From HK1 sp965204915 (GTDB lineage Bacteria; Pseudomonadota; Gammaproteobacteria; HK1): a stretch of 64,000 bases of DNA. The stretch is taken from NCBI GenBank assembly GCA_965204915.1, contig OZ242023.1:4588001-4652000 (forward strand). Reading direction: 5' to 3'. This document shows positions 42,556 to 51,293 of the stretch, in pieces. The notes beneath the pieces are model-generated. The model did no database searches. It had not been told where the DNA came from and was given only the letters and a program-made list of their open reading frames with translations. The stretch's first letter is position 1, and each line of letters opens with the position of its first letter. Position numbers and translations under genes: made by a program.

Positions 42556-43548
42556 ATGTCAGGGCACGTACTCGTCACCGGCGGCGCCGGCTACATCGGA
42601 AGCCACGTCGTCAGGCAGCTCGGGGAGGCCGGTTACGGGGTCGTGGTGCTCGACGATCTCAGCAAGGGGGTGTGCGACGCCGTGCTCCACGGCGAGCTCG
42701 TGGTCGGCGACACCGGCGATCGCGCGTTGGTGCTCGACCTGCTGCGGACGTTCCCGGTGCGTTCGGTGCTGCACTTCGCCGCGAAGACCGTCGTTCCCGA
42801 ATCGGTGGCGAATCCTCTCGCCTACTACCGCAACAACACCTGCGCCTCCCGTACCCTCATCGAGTGCTGTATCGAGGCCGGCGTGGAGCACTTCGTCTTC
42901 TCCTCGACCGCGGCGGTGTACGGCGCCCCGCAAGCCGCCCTCATCGGCGAGGAGACGCCGGCGGACCCCATCAACCCCTACGGCTCGTCGAAGCTGATGA
43001 CCGAGCGGATGCTGGCCGACGTATGCGCCGCCACCGATCTGCGCCACACCACCCTGCGCTATTTCAACGTTGCGGGCTGCGACCCGGAGGGGCGGATCGG
43101 CCAGTCGACCCCGGACGCCACCCTGCTCACGAAGGTCGCATGCGAGGTCGCGGTCGGGAAGCGCGACCACATGTTCGTGTACGGCACCGACTACCCCACC
43201 CCGGACGGCACCTGCGTGAGGGACTACATCCACGTCGAGGATCTGGCCGATGCCCACCTCCGGGCGCTGCACCGGCTCGAAGACGGCGGCGGCTCGCTCA
43301 CCCTGAACTGCGGCTACGGCCACGGCTACAGCGTGCGCGAAGTCATTCGGGCGGTGGAGCGGGCCGCCGGCGCCCCGCTCGACGCGCGCGACGCCCCGCG
43401 CCGCGCCGGCGACCCGCCGAGCCTGGTCGCAGGCACGGAGCGGATACGGGACGTGCTCGGCTGGACCCCGAGGTTCGACGACCTCGACACCATCGCCGCC
43501 ACCTCCCTGGCGTGGGAGCGCAAGTCCGCTCGACAGCGGGTCGCGTGA
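42556..43548 (+). CDS. galE: UDP-glucose 4-epimerase
   Basis: A 330-residue short-chain dehydrogenase-type epimerase linking UDP-glucose and UDP-galactose, used for surface polysaccharides. The NAD-binding loop is VTGGAGYIGSHVVRQL. The catalytic Ser and Tyr-x3-Lys are in FSSTAAVYG and NPYGSSKLMTE. Other landmarks are LRYFNVAGCDPEGRIGQ and DGTCVRDYIHVEDLADAH. I chose the ATG at 42556 because GGAGGG lies 7 bp upstream. It is 230 bp after mttB. It could provide nucleotide sugar for the T2SS-linked glycosyltransferase, but no direct link is visible. Confidence 0.95.
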   Translation: MSGHVLVTGGAGYIGSHVVRQLGEAGYGVVVLDDLSKGVCDAVLHGELVVGDTGDRALVLDLLRTFPVRSVLHFAAKTVVPESVANPLAYYRNNTCASRTLIECCIEAGVEHFVFSSTAAVYGAPQAALIGEETPADPINPYGSSKLMTERMLADVCAATDLRHTTLRYFNVAGCDPEGRIGQSTPDATLLTKVACEVAVGKRDHMFVYGTDYPTPDGTCVRDYIHVEDLADAHLRALHRLEDGGGSLTLNCGYGHGYSVREVIRAVERAAGAPLDARDAPRRAGDPPSLVAGTERIRDVLGWTPRFDDLDTIAATSLAWERKSARQRVA

Positions 43549-43746
43549 TGCGGCTCCGGCGGTTCGGGAGAGTAGCGACCGCTCGCCAGACCTCTCGCCA
43601 AGCCTCTCGGTCGAGATGGCGGCCGCCGCGCCACAGTGGGTCGTCCCTGCCTTCCACCTGCTGCAACGGGGGAGACGAGGGACGGGCGATCCCCGTCACC
43701 CATCGCTCGATGGCATGCCCGCGGGCCGACCGCTCGGGGAGCCTCG

Positions 43747-44796
43747 TCAATCGCCGAGGGCAACCGGCTCCTCACGATCCATCGAGTCCAGAATCGCGAG
43801 CGCTGTGCGTAGCGTGCGCAGACCATCTTCGCCCGGCACCCGAGGTTCGCGCTCCCCACGTACGACCTCGCAGAAGTGCCTGAGCTGACGTTTCAGCGCT
43901 GCGCGCGGACCCGTGGCCAAGGTCCGCACGCGGATTGCCTCGTGCCAGCTTCCCAGTGCGCCTGCGTCGTGCCGCCACAGCTCCAGGCGTGGCAGCGCAA
44001 GCGCTCCCTCGGTGCCGAGGAAGCGGTAGCAGTTGCGGCCGGTCGGCGGGATCAACGGATTCTCGCCGGTACCGAGCTCCCAACTCCAAGGCGACGGGGC
44101 CGCATCGGACGCGAGGATGGTGCCCGTCGCGCCACTCTCGAAGCGCAGCGTGATCGCGATGGTGTCCTCGACCTGGTAGCCGCGAAGTCGCGAGCCGCCC
44201 TCCGCGTACACGCGGGAGACGTCTCCGCAGAGGTGGCGCAGAAGATCGACGTCGTGAATCAGATTGATCAGCACCGGTCCTCCGCCCGGACGGCGGCGGC
44301 GCCAGCCCACGTCGAAATAGGCGTCGTGCTTGCGCATGGCCCAAGTACACTCCACTGCGGCGAGCTGCCCGATCCGGCCGTTTTCCATCGCCTCGCGTGC
44401 GGCTTCGATCGCAGGGTCGAAGCGGCGATGATGACCGACTGCAAGCGCAACGCCGTGCGCCGCGGCGGCGTCCACGAGAGCACGGCCCGATTCGAGGGTA
44501 TCGGTGATCGGCTTTTCCACCAGCACCGGCAACCGGCGCTCGGTGCACGCAATGCCCGCCTGCGCGTGCGCATCGTTCGGGGTGGCGATGATTGCGCCGT
44601 CGAGCCGCTCGCAGTCCAGCAGTTCCCGGTAGTCGCGATAGAAACGCGCACCGTGGCGTCCGGCGACCTCCGCCGCCGCTTCATTCGGATCCGCAGCCGC
44701 GACGATCTCGCACCCGGGTTCCTCGCCCGCGAGCTCGAGATGGCGTGTGCCGATATCGCCTGCCCCGAGCAGCGCCAATCGAACCGGATCCTTCAC
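43747..44796 (-). CDS. Gfo/Idh/MocA family oxidoreductase
   Basis: A 349-residue NAD(P)-dependent sugar or inositol dehydrogenase-like protein. The Rossmann loop is LALLGAGDIGTRHLEL. The catalytic Lys is in PVLVEKPITDTLESG, and the C-terminal domain has GGGPVLINLIHDVDLLRHLCGD. The start is GTG at 44796 with a strong GGAGGA about 7 bp upstream; the frame is open through the MITE but that part is not protein-like. It converges with galE across 198 bp in which I see nothing. Substrate unknown. Confidence 0.9.
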   Translation of the reverse strand: MKDPVRLALLGAGDIGTRHLELAGEEPGCEIVAAADPNEAAAEVAGRHGARFYRDYRELLDCERLDGAIIATPNDAHAQAGIACTERRLPVLVEKPITDTLESGRALVDAAAAHGVALAVGHHRRFDPAIEAAREAMENGRIGQLAAVECTWAMRKHDAYFDVGWRRRRPGGGPVLINLIHDVDLLRHLCGDVSRVYAEGGSRLRGYQVEDTIAITLRFESGATGTILASDAAPSPWSWELGTGENPLIPPTGRNCYRFLGTEGALALPRLELWRHDAGALGSWHEAIRVRTLATGPRAALKRQLRHFCEVVRGEREPRVPGEDGLRTLRTALAILDSMDREEPVALGD

Positions 44797-44869
44797 GCGT
44801 GTCCTCCGTCGGCCTTGTATGCAATATCCAATCACACATTGATCTGGAGAAGCGATCGGGGATTTGGAG

Positions 44870-45023
44870 CTCAAGTTTCGGGATTCGCTGACCGAAATGG
44901 ATTCCCGCTTTCGCGGGAATGACGGCCAGCCTGAAAGCAACGTGTCTCGCTGAAATGACGTCATTCCCGCTTTCGCGGGAATCCATCGCCTGATCCAAGG
45001 TACTTTGAATCCCGAAACTTGAG
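44870..45023. mobile_element. MITE family 1, copy 4 (154 bp)
   Basis: Both 17-bp ends are perfect. The interior is oriented as in copy 3. The target duplication TTGGAG (44864-44869, 45024-45029) is present. The target lies in a short imperfect tandem array of GGAGAAGCGATCGGGG (44846, 45026, 45046), so the element landed inside a small direct repeat. No coding capacity. Confidence 0.9.
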
Positions 45024-45068
45024 TTGGAGAAGCGATCGGGGACTTGGGGAAGCGATCGGGGGCTCACG

Positions 45069-45971
45069 TCACCCGAGCAGCAGAATGGCGATCCCCGCCA
45101 CGATCAGCCCGATACCCGCAAGCTCCAGAGCGGTGGAACGTTCCCGGAAGAAGAGCCGGGATGCGATGAAGGTGAAGACGAGCTCGACCTGCCCCACCGC
45201 CTTGACGTGGGCGGCGTTCTCCAGGGTCATCGCGGTGAACCAGCCGACCGAGCCCAGCATCCCCGCGATCCCCACCAGCGAGGCCACCCGCCAGCGCCGG
45301 ATCACCCGGGTCAGCTCTCCCGGCTCTCGCACCCGAATCCAGGCCGCCATCAGGAGGGTCTGGAACGCCAGCACGCAGGCGAGGGTGAACGCGGCCTGCA
45401 TCAGGAACCCCTCGCCACCGAGGGAGAGCGAGGCAGCCCGGTACGCCACTGCGCTCATCCCGAACAACATGCCGGAGAGCAGGCCGATGAAGGCGTCGCG
45501 TCCGGTCCATCCGAGGAGCAGGTTGCGCAGGGTCAGCCGGCTCCTGGCCACCGAGAGGGCCATGACTCCGGCGAGGCTGATGCCGATCGCGAACGCGGCG
45601 GCCAGGCTGACCGGCTCTCCGAGGATCACCAGGCCGAAGACCGCCGCCTGCACCGTGTCGGTCTTGGAGTAGGTGGTGCCGACGGCGAAGTTGCGGAGCG
45701 AGAAGAGGTAGACGAGCAGGCCGGTCGCGATGATCTGGGTGACGCCGCCCTGTATCACGAACCGCGCGAAGCGGAGGTTCGGGGCAGGCCATTCGAAGCC
45801 GTATCCCTCGCCGAGCAGCGCCACGTAGGCAAGCGCGAGCGGCGTCGCGTACACGAACCGGCAGAAGGTGGCGCCGGAGGTGCTGAGACTCCCCTTGAGA
45901 TGCTTCTGGAGCGCCGACCGGAGATTCTGCAGGAACGCGGCGGCGAACGTGAGCGGAATCCAGAGCTCCAT
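45069..45971 (-). CDS. DMT-superfamily (EamA-type) transporter
   Basis: A 300-residue membrane protein with about ten hydrophobic segments in two EamA repeats, the typical layout of drug/metabolite exporters. Examples are FVIQGGVTQIIATGLLVYLFSL, AAVFGLVILGEPVSLAAAFAIGISLAGVMAL in the first half, and VELVFTFIASRLFFRERSTALELAGIGLIVAGIAIL in the second. The ATG is 12 bp after the hydantoinase stop, so both genes form one transcription unit. Substrate unknown; export of a hydantoin or oxoproline-related compound is only a guess from the neighbour. Confidence 0.9.
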   Translation of the reverse strand: MELWIPLTFAAAFLQNLRSALQKHLKGSLSTSGATFCRFVYATPLALAYVALLGEGYGFEWPAPNLRFARFVIQGGVTQIIATGLLVYLFSLRNFAVGTTYSKTDTVQAAVFGLVILGEPVSLAAAFAIGISLAGVMALSVARSRLTLRNLLLGWTGRDAFIGLLSGMLFGMSAVAYRAASLSLGGEGFLMQAAFTLACVLAFQTLLMAAWIRVREPGELTRVIRRWRVASLVGIAGMLGSVGWFTAMTLENAAHVKAVGQVELVFTFIASRLFFRERSTALELAGIGLIVAGIAILLLG

Positions 45972-45983
45972 TGCAAGCCGGGC

Positions 45984-48659
45984 TCACGGCCCGGGAACGC
46001 CGCCCTTGCTACGTCGCCCGGCTTCGTGATGCCGGCCCGCTTGCGCGATGCCGTGGATGTGGATGACCAGGTTGCCCGTGGAATCCACCACCGCCCGGTC
46101 GCCGGGGAAGATCGGGGTGGTCGAGTCGAGCTGCTCGACGATCGCGGGGCCGTCCAGGACGTGTCCCGCACGGAGCGACCGACGATCGTAGACGGGGCAG
46201 TCGACAGCGCCTTTGACGACGCCCGCGCCGATGCCTCCGGCGGCGCTGTCCGAAGCTTGTCCGGCAGCGCCCTCAGCGGTGCTCCCGGCGGATTCTTCCG
46301 AAGTGTGCCCAGCGATACCTGCGCCGGTGCATTCGGCGCCGTTTCCCGCGGCGTCTCCGCCGGTGTTCCCGGCAGCGTTTTCCTCGGTGCCTCCAATGGC
46401 GCTTTTGCCGGTACTCCCGGCAATGCCGCCGCCGGCGCCTCCGGTGGTGTTTTCGCCGACACTTCCATCATCGAACCACACCGGACGGCGCTCGAACGGC
46501 TCCGGGAGCGGCCCGGGGTCTCCGGGCGCCGGCAGGGCGGGCGGCTCGGTGAGCCGGCCGCGGGCGGTAAGCCTCACGTTGACGATCTCGATCGGATCGT
46601 GGGGGTTCGCGTATCCGTAGGCCGATTCGTGCACTTCGAGGAAGCGCTCGCGCAACGCTTCCGGTGAGGGGGTTGCCACCGCGCCGTCTCCGCCGCACCA
46701 CGCCGGGGCGCCCATCTCCGGCGATCCGGGTGAAGGGACCGCCATCGCGCCGTCGCCGTCGTCTCGTGTTCCCGATCCCGGTGTGTGGACCGTCGGCGCC
46801 GGGTGCGAGGAGACCGCCATCGCGCCGTCTCCGCCGTCGTCGTTGCTGCGGCCATTGCTGCCGCCGTCGCCGTTCGCCGCCGCCAGGGGTACGGCGAGCT
46901 CGAAGTTCTGCCCGACGTAGCGCGCATCCACCGCGAGCTCGAGCTGCCGGCTTCCGGCGGGAATGCGTTCGGCGTCGAGCCAGGCGCGGGCGCGGGCGGT
47001 GAGCGCTTCCACCTGTTCGGCGAGGCGCCGGAGGCCCGCCGCGTCGCCGGGGATGCGGTCGCCCGCGACGAAGTCCTCCTTCAGGTCGGAGACGATCAGC
47101 CCCTGTGCGCAGAGGATCCCCGGCGCCGCGGGAACCAGGATCTCGCGCATCCCCAGGGCCGCCGCCACGTCGCGCGCGTGCAGGGGGCCGGCGCCGCCGA
47201 AGGCCATCAGGGTGAACTCGCGCGGGTCGTATCCGCGCTCGACCGAGATGGTGCGGATCGCGCGCACCATGTTGGCGACGACGACGTCGAGCACGCCGCG
47301 CGCGGTGCGCTCGACGCCGAACCCGAGCCGTCCGGCGACCGGCGCGATGGCGGCGCGCGCGAGGGATGTATCGAGCTGCATCTCGCCGGCCAGTAGCCCG
47401 CGGGCCGAGAGCCGTCCGAGCACGAGGTTCGCATCCGTGACGGTGGGTTGTTCGCCCCCGCGCCCGTAGCACGCGGGACCCGGCTCGGCCCCCGCGCTCG
47501 CCGGCCCCACCTTGAGCAGGCCGTCGCAGTCGAACCAGGCGACGGAGCCGCCACCGGCCCCCACCGTCTCGACGTCCACCGACGGGAGGCGCACGGGGAA
47601 GCCGGCGACGTCGCGCTCGAAGGAGACGTCGGCCCGGAAGTCCCGGATCAACGCCACGTCGGCGCTGGTGCCCCCCATGTCCAGGGTGATGACGTTGCGC
47701 CGCCCGGAGGGCGTCGCCGAACCGTGGGGCTCCGCCGAATGCACGACGTCCGGTGTGTCGTGCGCGCTACGGGTGTCGCCGTGCGCGCCGGGCGTGTCGC
47801 CGGAATCGCGGCGCCGGGGTGCTCCGGCGCGCTTCGCGACGTGCGCGGCGCCCACCGCGCCGGCCGCGGGTCCCGACAGCGCGGTGCGCACCGGCAGCGC
47901 CCGCGCCCGCGCCGGGGACATCAGGCCCCCGCTCGACTGGTTGATGCCGAGCGAGGCGCCGGGGGCCACGTCCGCCAGCGCTTCCTCCAGGGCCGAGAGG
48001 TAGCGCCCCAGCACCGGCTGGAGGTAGGCGTTCAGCACGGTGGTGGAGAAGCGCTCGTACTCGCGGAACTCGGGCTGGACCTCGAACGAGGCGCATACCG
48101 GAAGGCCGGGGAGGGCGGAGCGGAGCGCGGCGGCGATGCGGTGCTCGTGCGCGGGGTTGCGGAACGCGAACAGCAGGCAGACCGCGCACGCCTCGGCGCC
48201 GCTCGCGTGTACCTGCTCCACCGCCGCGGCGATGTCCTCCGGGGAGGGCTCGGTGATCGCATCCCCGTCCGCGCCCATCCGCTCGTCGATCTCGAAGCGG
48301 CGGCGGCGCTCGACCAGCGGCGGCGGGTGGTCCTCGACGAGGGAGTACATGTGCGGGCGCGTCTGCCGGCCGATCTCCAGCAGGTCGCGGAAGCCCTTGG
48401 TGGTGATCATCACCACGTCGCCCCCGCGGCGCTGGATGAGCGCGTTGGTGCCCACGGTGGTGCCGTGGGAAAGCCGGCGCAGCCCGGCGAGGTCGATCCC
48501 GTGCCGGGCGGCCAGCGCGAGCAGCCCTTCGACGATCGCCCGCGCGGGGTTGTCGGGGGTCGAGGGCCGCTTGCCGGTGTGCACCGTGCCGCTCGCCTCG
48601 TCGAGGGCGTAGAAGTCGGTGAACGTCCCGCCGACGTCGACGCCGATGGTCCAGGCCAT
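45984..48659 (-). CDS. hyuA: Hydantoinase/oxoprolinase subunit A with low-complexity insertions
   Basis: An ATP-dependent amidohydrolase subunit (N-methylhydantoinase/5-oxoprolinase A). Domains are Hydant_A_N (IGVDVGGTFTDFYALDE, LRRLSHGTTVGTNALIQRRG), the ATPase-like core (VITLDMGGTSADVALI, VDVETVGAGGGSVAWFD, GPASAGAEPGPACYGRGG, ERGYDPREFTLMAFGGAGPLHA) and the C-terminal domain (LDGPAIVEQLDSTTPIFPGDRA). At 891 residues it is about 200 longer than usual. The excess is three low-complexity inserts at about residues 278-323, 590-662 and 731-813 (Gly/Ala/Thr/Asp-rich). No HyuB gene adjoins. The frame is open throughout, so the inserts keep the phase. Confidence 0.92.
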   Translation of the reverse strand: MAWTIGVDVGGTFTDFYALDEASGTVHTGKRPSTPDNPARAIVEGLLALAARHGIDLAGLRRLSHGTTVGTNALIQRRGGDVVMITTKGFRDLLEIGRQTRPHMYSLVEDHPPPLVERRRRFEIDERMGADGDAITEPSPEDIAAAVEQVHASGAEACAVCLLFAFRNPAHEHRIAAALRSALPGLPVCASFEVQPEFREYERFSTTVLNAYLQPVLGRYLSALEEALADVAPGASLGINQSSGGLMSPARARALPVRTALSGPAAGAVGAAHVAKRAGAPRRRDSGDTPGAHGDTRSAHDTPDVVHSAEPHGSATPSGRRNVITLDMGGTSADVALIRDFRADVSFERDVAGFPVRLPSVDVETVGAGGGSVAWFDCDGLLKVGPASAGAEPGPACYGRGGEQPTVTDANLVLGRLSARGLLAGEMQLDTSLARAAIAPVAGRLGFGVERTARGVLDVVVANMVRAIRTISVERGYDPREFTLMAFGGAGPLHARDVAAALGMREILVPAAPGILCAQGLIVSDLKEDFVAGDRIPGDAAGLRRLAEQVEALTARARAWLDAERIPAGSRQLELAVDARYVGQNFELAVPLAAANGDGGSNGRSNDDGGDGAMAVSSHPAPTVHTPGSGTRDDGDGAMAVPSPGSPEMGAPAWCGGDGAVATPSPEALRERFLEVHESAYGYANPHDPIEIVNVRLTARGRLTEPPALPAPGDPGPLPEPFERRPVWFDDGSVGENTTGGAGGGIAGSTGKSAIGGTEENAAGNTGGDAAGNGAECTGAGIAGHTSEESAGSTAEGAAGQASDSAAGGIGAGVVKGAVDCPVYDRRSLRAGHVLDGPAIVEQLDSTTPIFPGDRAVVDSTGNLVIHIHGIAQAGRHHEAGRRSKGGVPGP

Positions 48660-48755
48660 GTTCGTGCGCTCCCCGGTGCGCCGCCCGGTACGGGTGGGCC
48701 GGACGGCGTGTATACGTCATGGATGCGTGTGGAGTAAATCGGCTGCGGCTTTCAA

Positions 48756-50392
48756 CAGCAATTCCCGCTAACTGGAATTTCTTAGGAAAAACCGGGTGTT
48801 GAGGAGGCAGGAGGAAAATGTTTTCGTAGACTTTTCTCTCAATATCAGCATGATAGCCGCCTATTCGCCAGCGACAGGTGAGATGTCATGGCCAAGCGGC
48901 GGTTGAGGAAGGGATTGAGCGCGCCGGGGCTGCTGCGCGAGGTGCGCGCCTGCTTCGAGGAGCTGGACGACCCGGTACGAGGCCGGAGGTTTTGCCTGGC
49001 CGAGTGCCTGATGTCGGGGTTGGCGGTGTTCGGGTTGAAGTACCCGTCGCTGCTTCAGTTCGACCACGATGCGAGGACCGACGAGCTGGTCCGGGAGAAT
49101 CTGCGGCGTCTGTACGGCATCAAGCGTGCCCCGTGCGACACGGCGTTGCGCGAGCGTCTCGACGAGGTGGACCCGCGCCAGTTGCGTGCGGTGTTCAAGC
49201 GCGTGTTTACGTTGTTGCAGCGAGGGAAGGGGTTGGAGGGGTTCACCTGCCTGGACGGGCACTATGTGCTGTCGGTGGACGGGACGGGCTACTTCTCCTC
49301 CTCGCGCGTGCATTGCGCGCAGTGCTGCGAGAAGCATCATCGAGACGGTCGCACGACGTACTACCACCAGATGCTGGGGGCGGTGCTGGTGCATCCGGAC
49401 AAGCGCGAGGTCTTCGCCTTGGCGCCGGAGCCGATCGTGAAGGGGGACGGGGCGAAGAAGAACGACTGTGAGCGCAACGCGGCGAAGCGGTTGCTGAGCG
49501 ACGTGCGCCGCGAGCACCCGCATCTGAAGCTGTTGGTGGTGGAGGACGGGTTGGCGTCGAACGGACCGCACATCAAGCACCTGAAGGGGCTGGGCCTGCG
49601 GTTCCTGTTGGGGGCGAAGCGTGCCGACCACGAGGCGCTGTTCGAGTGGGTGGAGGCGACCCAGCGGCTGGGGCCCGGTGCGGTGAAGCATGTCGAGCAC
49701 ACCGATGAGCAGGGCATCCACCACCGTTTCCGCTTCCTCAACGGCGTGGCGCTCAACGACACGCACTTCGAGCTGGAGGTGAACTTCCTGGAGTACTGGG
49801 AGAGGCGCCCCAACGGCAAGGAGCAGCACTTCGCATGGGTCAGCGACCTGCCCATCGAGGAATCGACCGTGATGGAGATGATGCGCGCCGGGCGGGCGCG
49901 CTGGCGCATCGAGAACGAGACCTTCAACACCCTGAAGAACCAAGGCTACCGCTTCGAGCACAACTTTGGGCACGGCCACAAGCATCTGGCGACGGTGTTT
50001 GCCTATCTGATGATGCTGGCCTTCCTCATCGACCAGGTCCAGCAGCGTAGCTGCACGTTGTTCGTCAAGGCACGGGTCAAGGCCGAGCGCCCGCGCTACT
50101 TCTGGGACAAGGTACGCAGGCTGTTCCTGACCTTCCCCGTGGCGGATTGGGAGACGTTGTACCAAGCGATTGCGTTCGGATACCGGGGCGAGATGGTGCT
50201 CTATGACACGTCATAGCGGCCCTCGCCGGGGCCGGAGTGTGCGACGGGGAGGAGCTTCAGGGGACAGGTAGCCGTTGAGAGACATCGCGCGACGCCGCGA
50301 GGGGGATGTCTGCCTCTCGGTTGCATGACCTCCGGTGGTCACGGGTCCGACCCGCCATACGCAACGATGGAGCACGTTAGCGGGAATTCCTG
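48756..50392 (+). mobile_element. Intact insertion sequence, copy 2 (1637 bp)
   Basis: The left end CAGCAATTCCCGCTAA and right end TTAGCGGGAATTCCTG are inverted repeats with one mismatch. The flanking 9-bp target duplication GGCTTTCAA is exact (48747-48755, 50393-50401). It is the same family as the IS at 31299 (similar ends, same duplication length, homologous transposase) but a clearly diverged member. It lies 97 bp upstream of hyuA and separates it from the oxygenase gene. Confidence 0.95.
48888..50216 (+). CDS. DDE transposase of IS copy 2
   Basis: A 442-residue transposase homologous to that at 31425. The catalytic regions are conserved: YVLSVDGTGYFSSSR (Asp), VVEDGLASNGPHIK (Asp) and RWRIENETFNTLKNQGYRFEHNFGHGHKH (Glu). 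The frame is intact. The N-terminus (AKRRLRKGLSAPGLLREVRACFEEL) and the Cys pair CAQCCEKHH are also shared. The divergence between the two transposases shows two independent acquisitions rather than a local copy. Confidence 0.93.
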   Translation: MAKRRLRKGLSAPGLLREVRACFEELDDPVRGRRFCLAECLMSGLAVFGLKYPSLLQFDHDARTDELVRENLRRLYGIKRAPCDTALRERLDEVDPRQLRAVFKRVFTLLQRGKGLEGFTCLDGHYVLSVDGTGYFSSSRVHCAQCCEKHHRDGRTTYYHQMLGAVLVHPDKREVFALAPEPIVKGDGAKKNDCERNAAKRLLSDVRREHPHLKLLVVEDGLASNGPHIKHLKGLGLRFLLGAKRADHEALFEWVEATQRLGPGAVKHVEHTDEQGIHHRFRFLNGVALNDTHFELEVNFLEYWERRPNGKEQHFAWVSDLPIEESTVMEMMRAGRARWRIENETFNTLKNQGYRFEHNFGHGHKHLATVFAYLMMLAFLIDQVQQRSCTLFVKARVKAERPRYFWDKVRRLFLTFPVADWETLYQAIAFGYRGEMVLYDTS

Positions 50393-51293
50393 GGCTTTCA
50401 AGGCGGCCTCCCACCAAAGTGGGGCAACTCCAAGCCGCCGGGTGGACGCAACGGCGACGGTTTCGCTTTGGACGAGAGCCACGATTTCGGAGAAACCGAT
50501 CCCGCCCCATCCGATCCCCCCATCCTTCGGGCGGTCTCCAGGACTTGGCGGCGGTCCTCGATGATTCGGCTGACTCGGAACGAGACCAGTGGCCGGGGCG
50601 GATCACACGGGGGGGGGGGGGGGGGGGGGGGGGGGGGCTGGCCGCTTCCCGAAGCACCTTCCGGTAGTCCCGCGCCCCGGTGAACCACCCCACATAGTTG
50701 TACCTCGGCGGCCCGCCCCGCACCACGGAGAGCGCGTGCTCGAGGGAATCATGAATCCGGAACAGGCAGGCATCCCCGAACCGGAACCGGCTCGCCGTGA
50801 CTGCTCGAAGAACCTCCCCGGTTTCCTTGTTTCGGATCCGGAAGCTGCCTCCGACGAAGGGCTCCGGGGACAGGTTGATGCTCAATCCAACCAGCCGTTC
50901 CCGTTTCCGGTCGCGGTCGTCATGCCAGCGGAAGCCCTCGCCACCCGGAAGCTGCTTGCGGAATCGGCCTATGAAGTATCGAATGGGCATTTCGCAGCCG
51001 GTGAACTCGGTCATCGCCTCGAACAGCCGCGGCTGGTTGACCAGAAAGAAGAACATGCACGCCAGCGGTTCGGTGTCATACATGACCACCTCCCGGGCGG
51101 ATGCCTTGTTCTTTCCGGTATGTCCCGAGGTGAAGAACCGGCTCGTCTCCAACATCCGGGGGACGCGCTCCAGAATGGACGCATCGACGAAGCCCCGGAA
51201 CACGACGCAATGGCGCCGGGCGAATTCCCGTTGCTGCGTGATCCACTCGTCGTCCCTGACGACGACGGGACCGCGGGTGGTGAGCCGGATCAT
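50211..51293 (-). CDS. 2-oxoglutarate/Fe(II) oxygenase with C-tract near its 3' end
   Basis: The conserved part (residues 1 to about 219) is a 2-oxoglutarate/Fe(II)-dependent oxygenase. Iron ligands are HDD in GFRWHDDRDRKRERLVGLSI and the distal His in SLEHALSVVRGGPPRYNYVGWF, with a downstream Arg for 2-oxoglutarate. It probably hydroxylates a protein or peptide side chain (inference). The domain ends at DYRKVLREAAS, where a run of 29 C follows. In the present phase the frame continues about 140 residues, the last part within the IS, ending at 50211. One C fewer would end the protein at residue 229. The tract could switch the C-terminus, or be a sequencing artefact. The start ATG 51293 lies 145 bp after the AAA-ATPase gene. 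Confidence 0.8.
   Translation of the reverse strand: MIRLTTRGPVVVRDDEWITQQREFARRHCVVFRGFVDASILERVPRMLETSRFFTSGHTGKNKASAREVVMYDTEPLACMFFFLVNQPRLFEAMTEFTGCEMPIRYFIGRFRKQLPGGEGFRWHDDRDRKRERLVGLSINLSPEPFVGGSFRIRNKETGEVLRAVTASRFRFGDACLFRIHDSLEHALSVVRGGPPRYNYVGWFTGARDYRKVLREAASPPPPPPPPPRVIRPGHWSRSESAESSRTAAKSWRPPEGWGDRMGRDRFLRNRGSRPKRNRRRCVHPAAWSCPTLVGGRLESPGIPANVLHRCVWRVGPVTTGGHATERQTSPSRRRAMSLNGYLSPEAPPRRTLRPRRGPL
50609..50637. repeat. Homopolymer of 29 G (C on the coding strand)
   Basis: An uninterrupted run of 29 G lies in the 3' part of the oxygenase gene, coding for nine prolines in the current phase. No other homopolymer of similar length occurs in the window. Such tracts mutate by slippage, as in known phase-variable genes. 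A poly-G of this length can also come from two-colour short-read sequencing or an assembly join. Confidence 0.9.

Noticed and set aside
20151..45023. CRISPR array from the repeated ATTCCCGC/GCGGGAAT blocks
   Set aside because: The copies are scattered over 25 kb, have terminal inverted repeats and target duplications, and no regular spacer pattern or cas genes exist.
50402..50608. A separate gene between the IS and the C tract
   Set aside because: Open frames exist in two phases but neither has recognisable motifs or a start with a ribosome-binding site; best read as the extension or 3' flank of the oxygenase gene.
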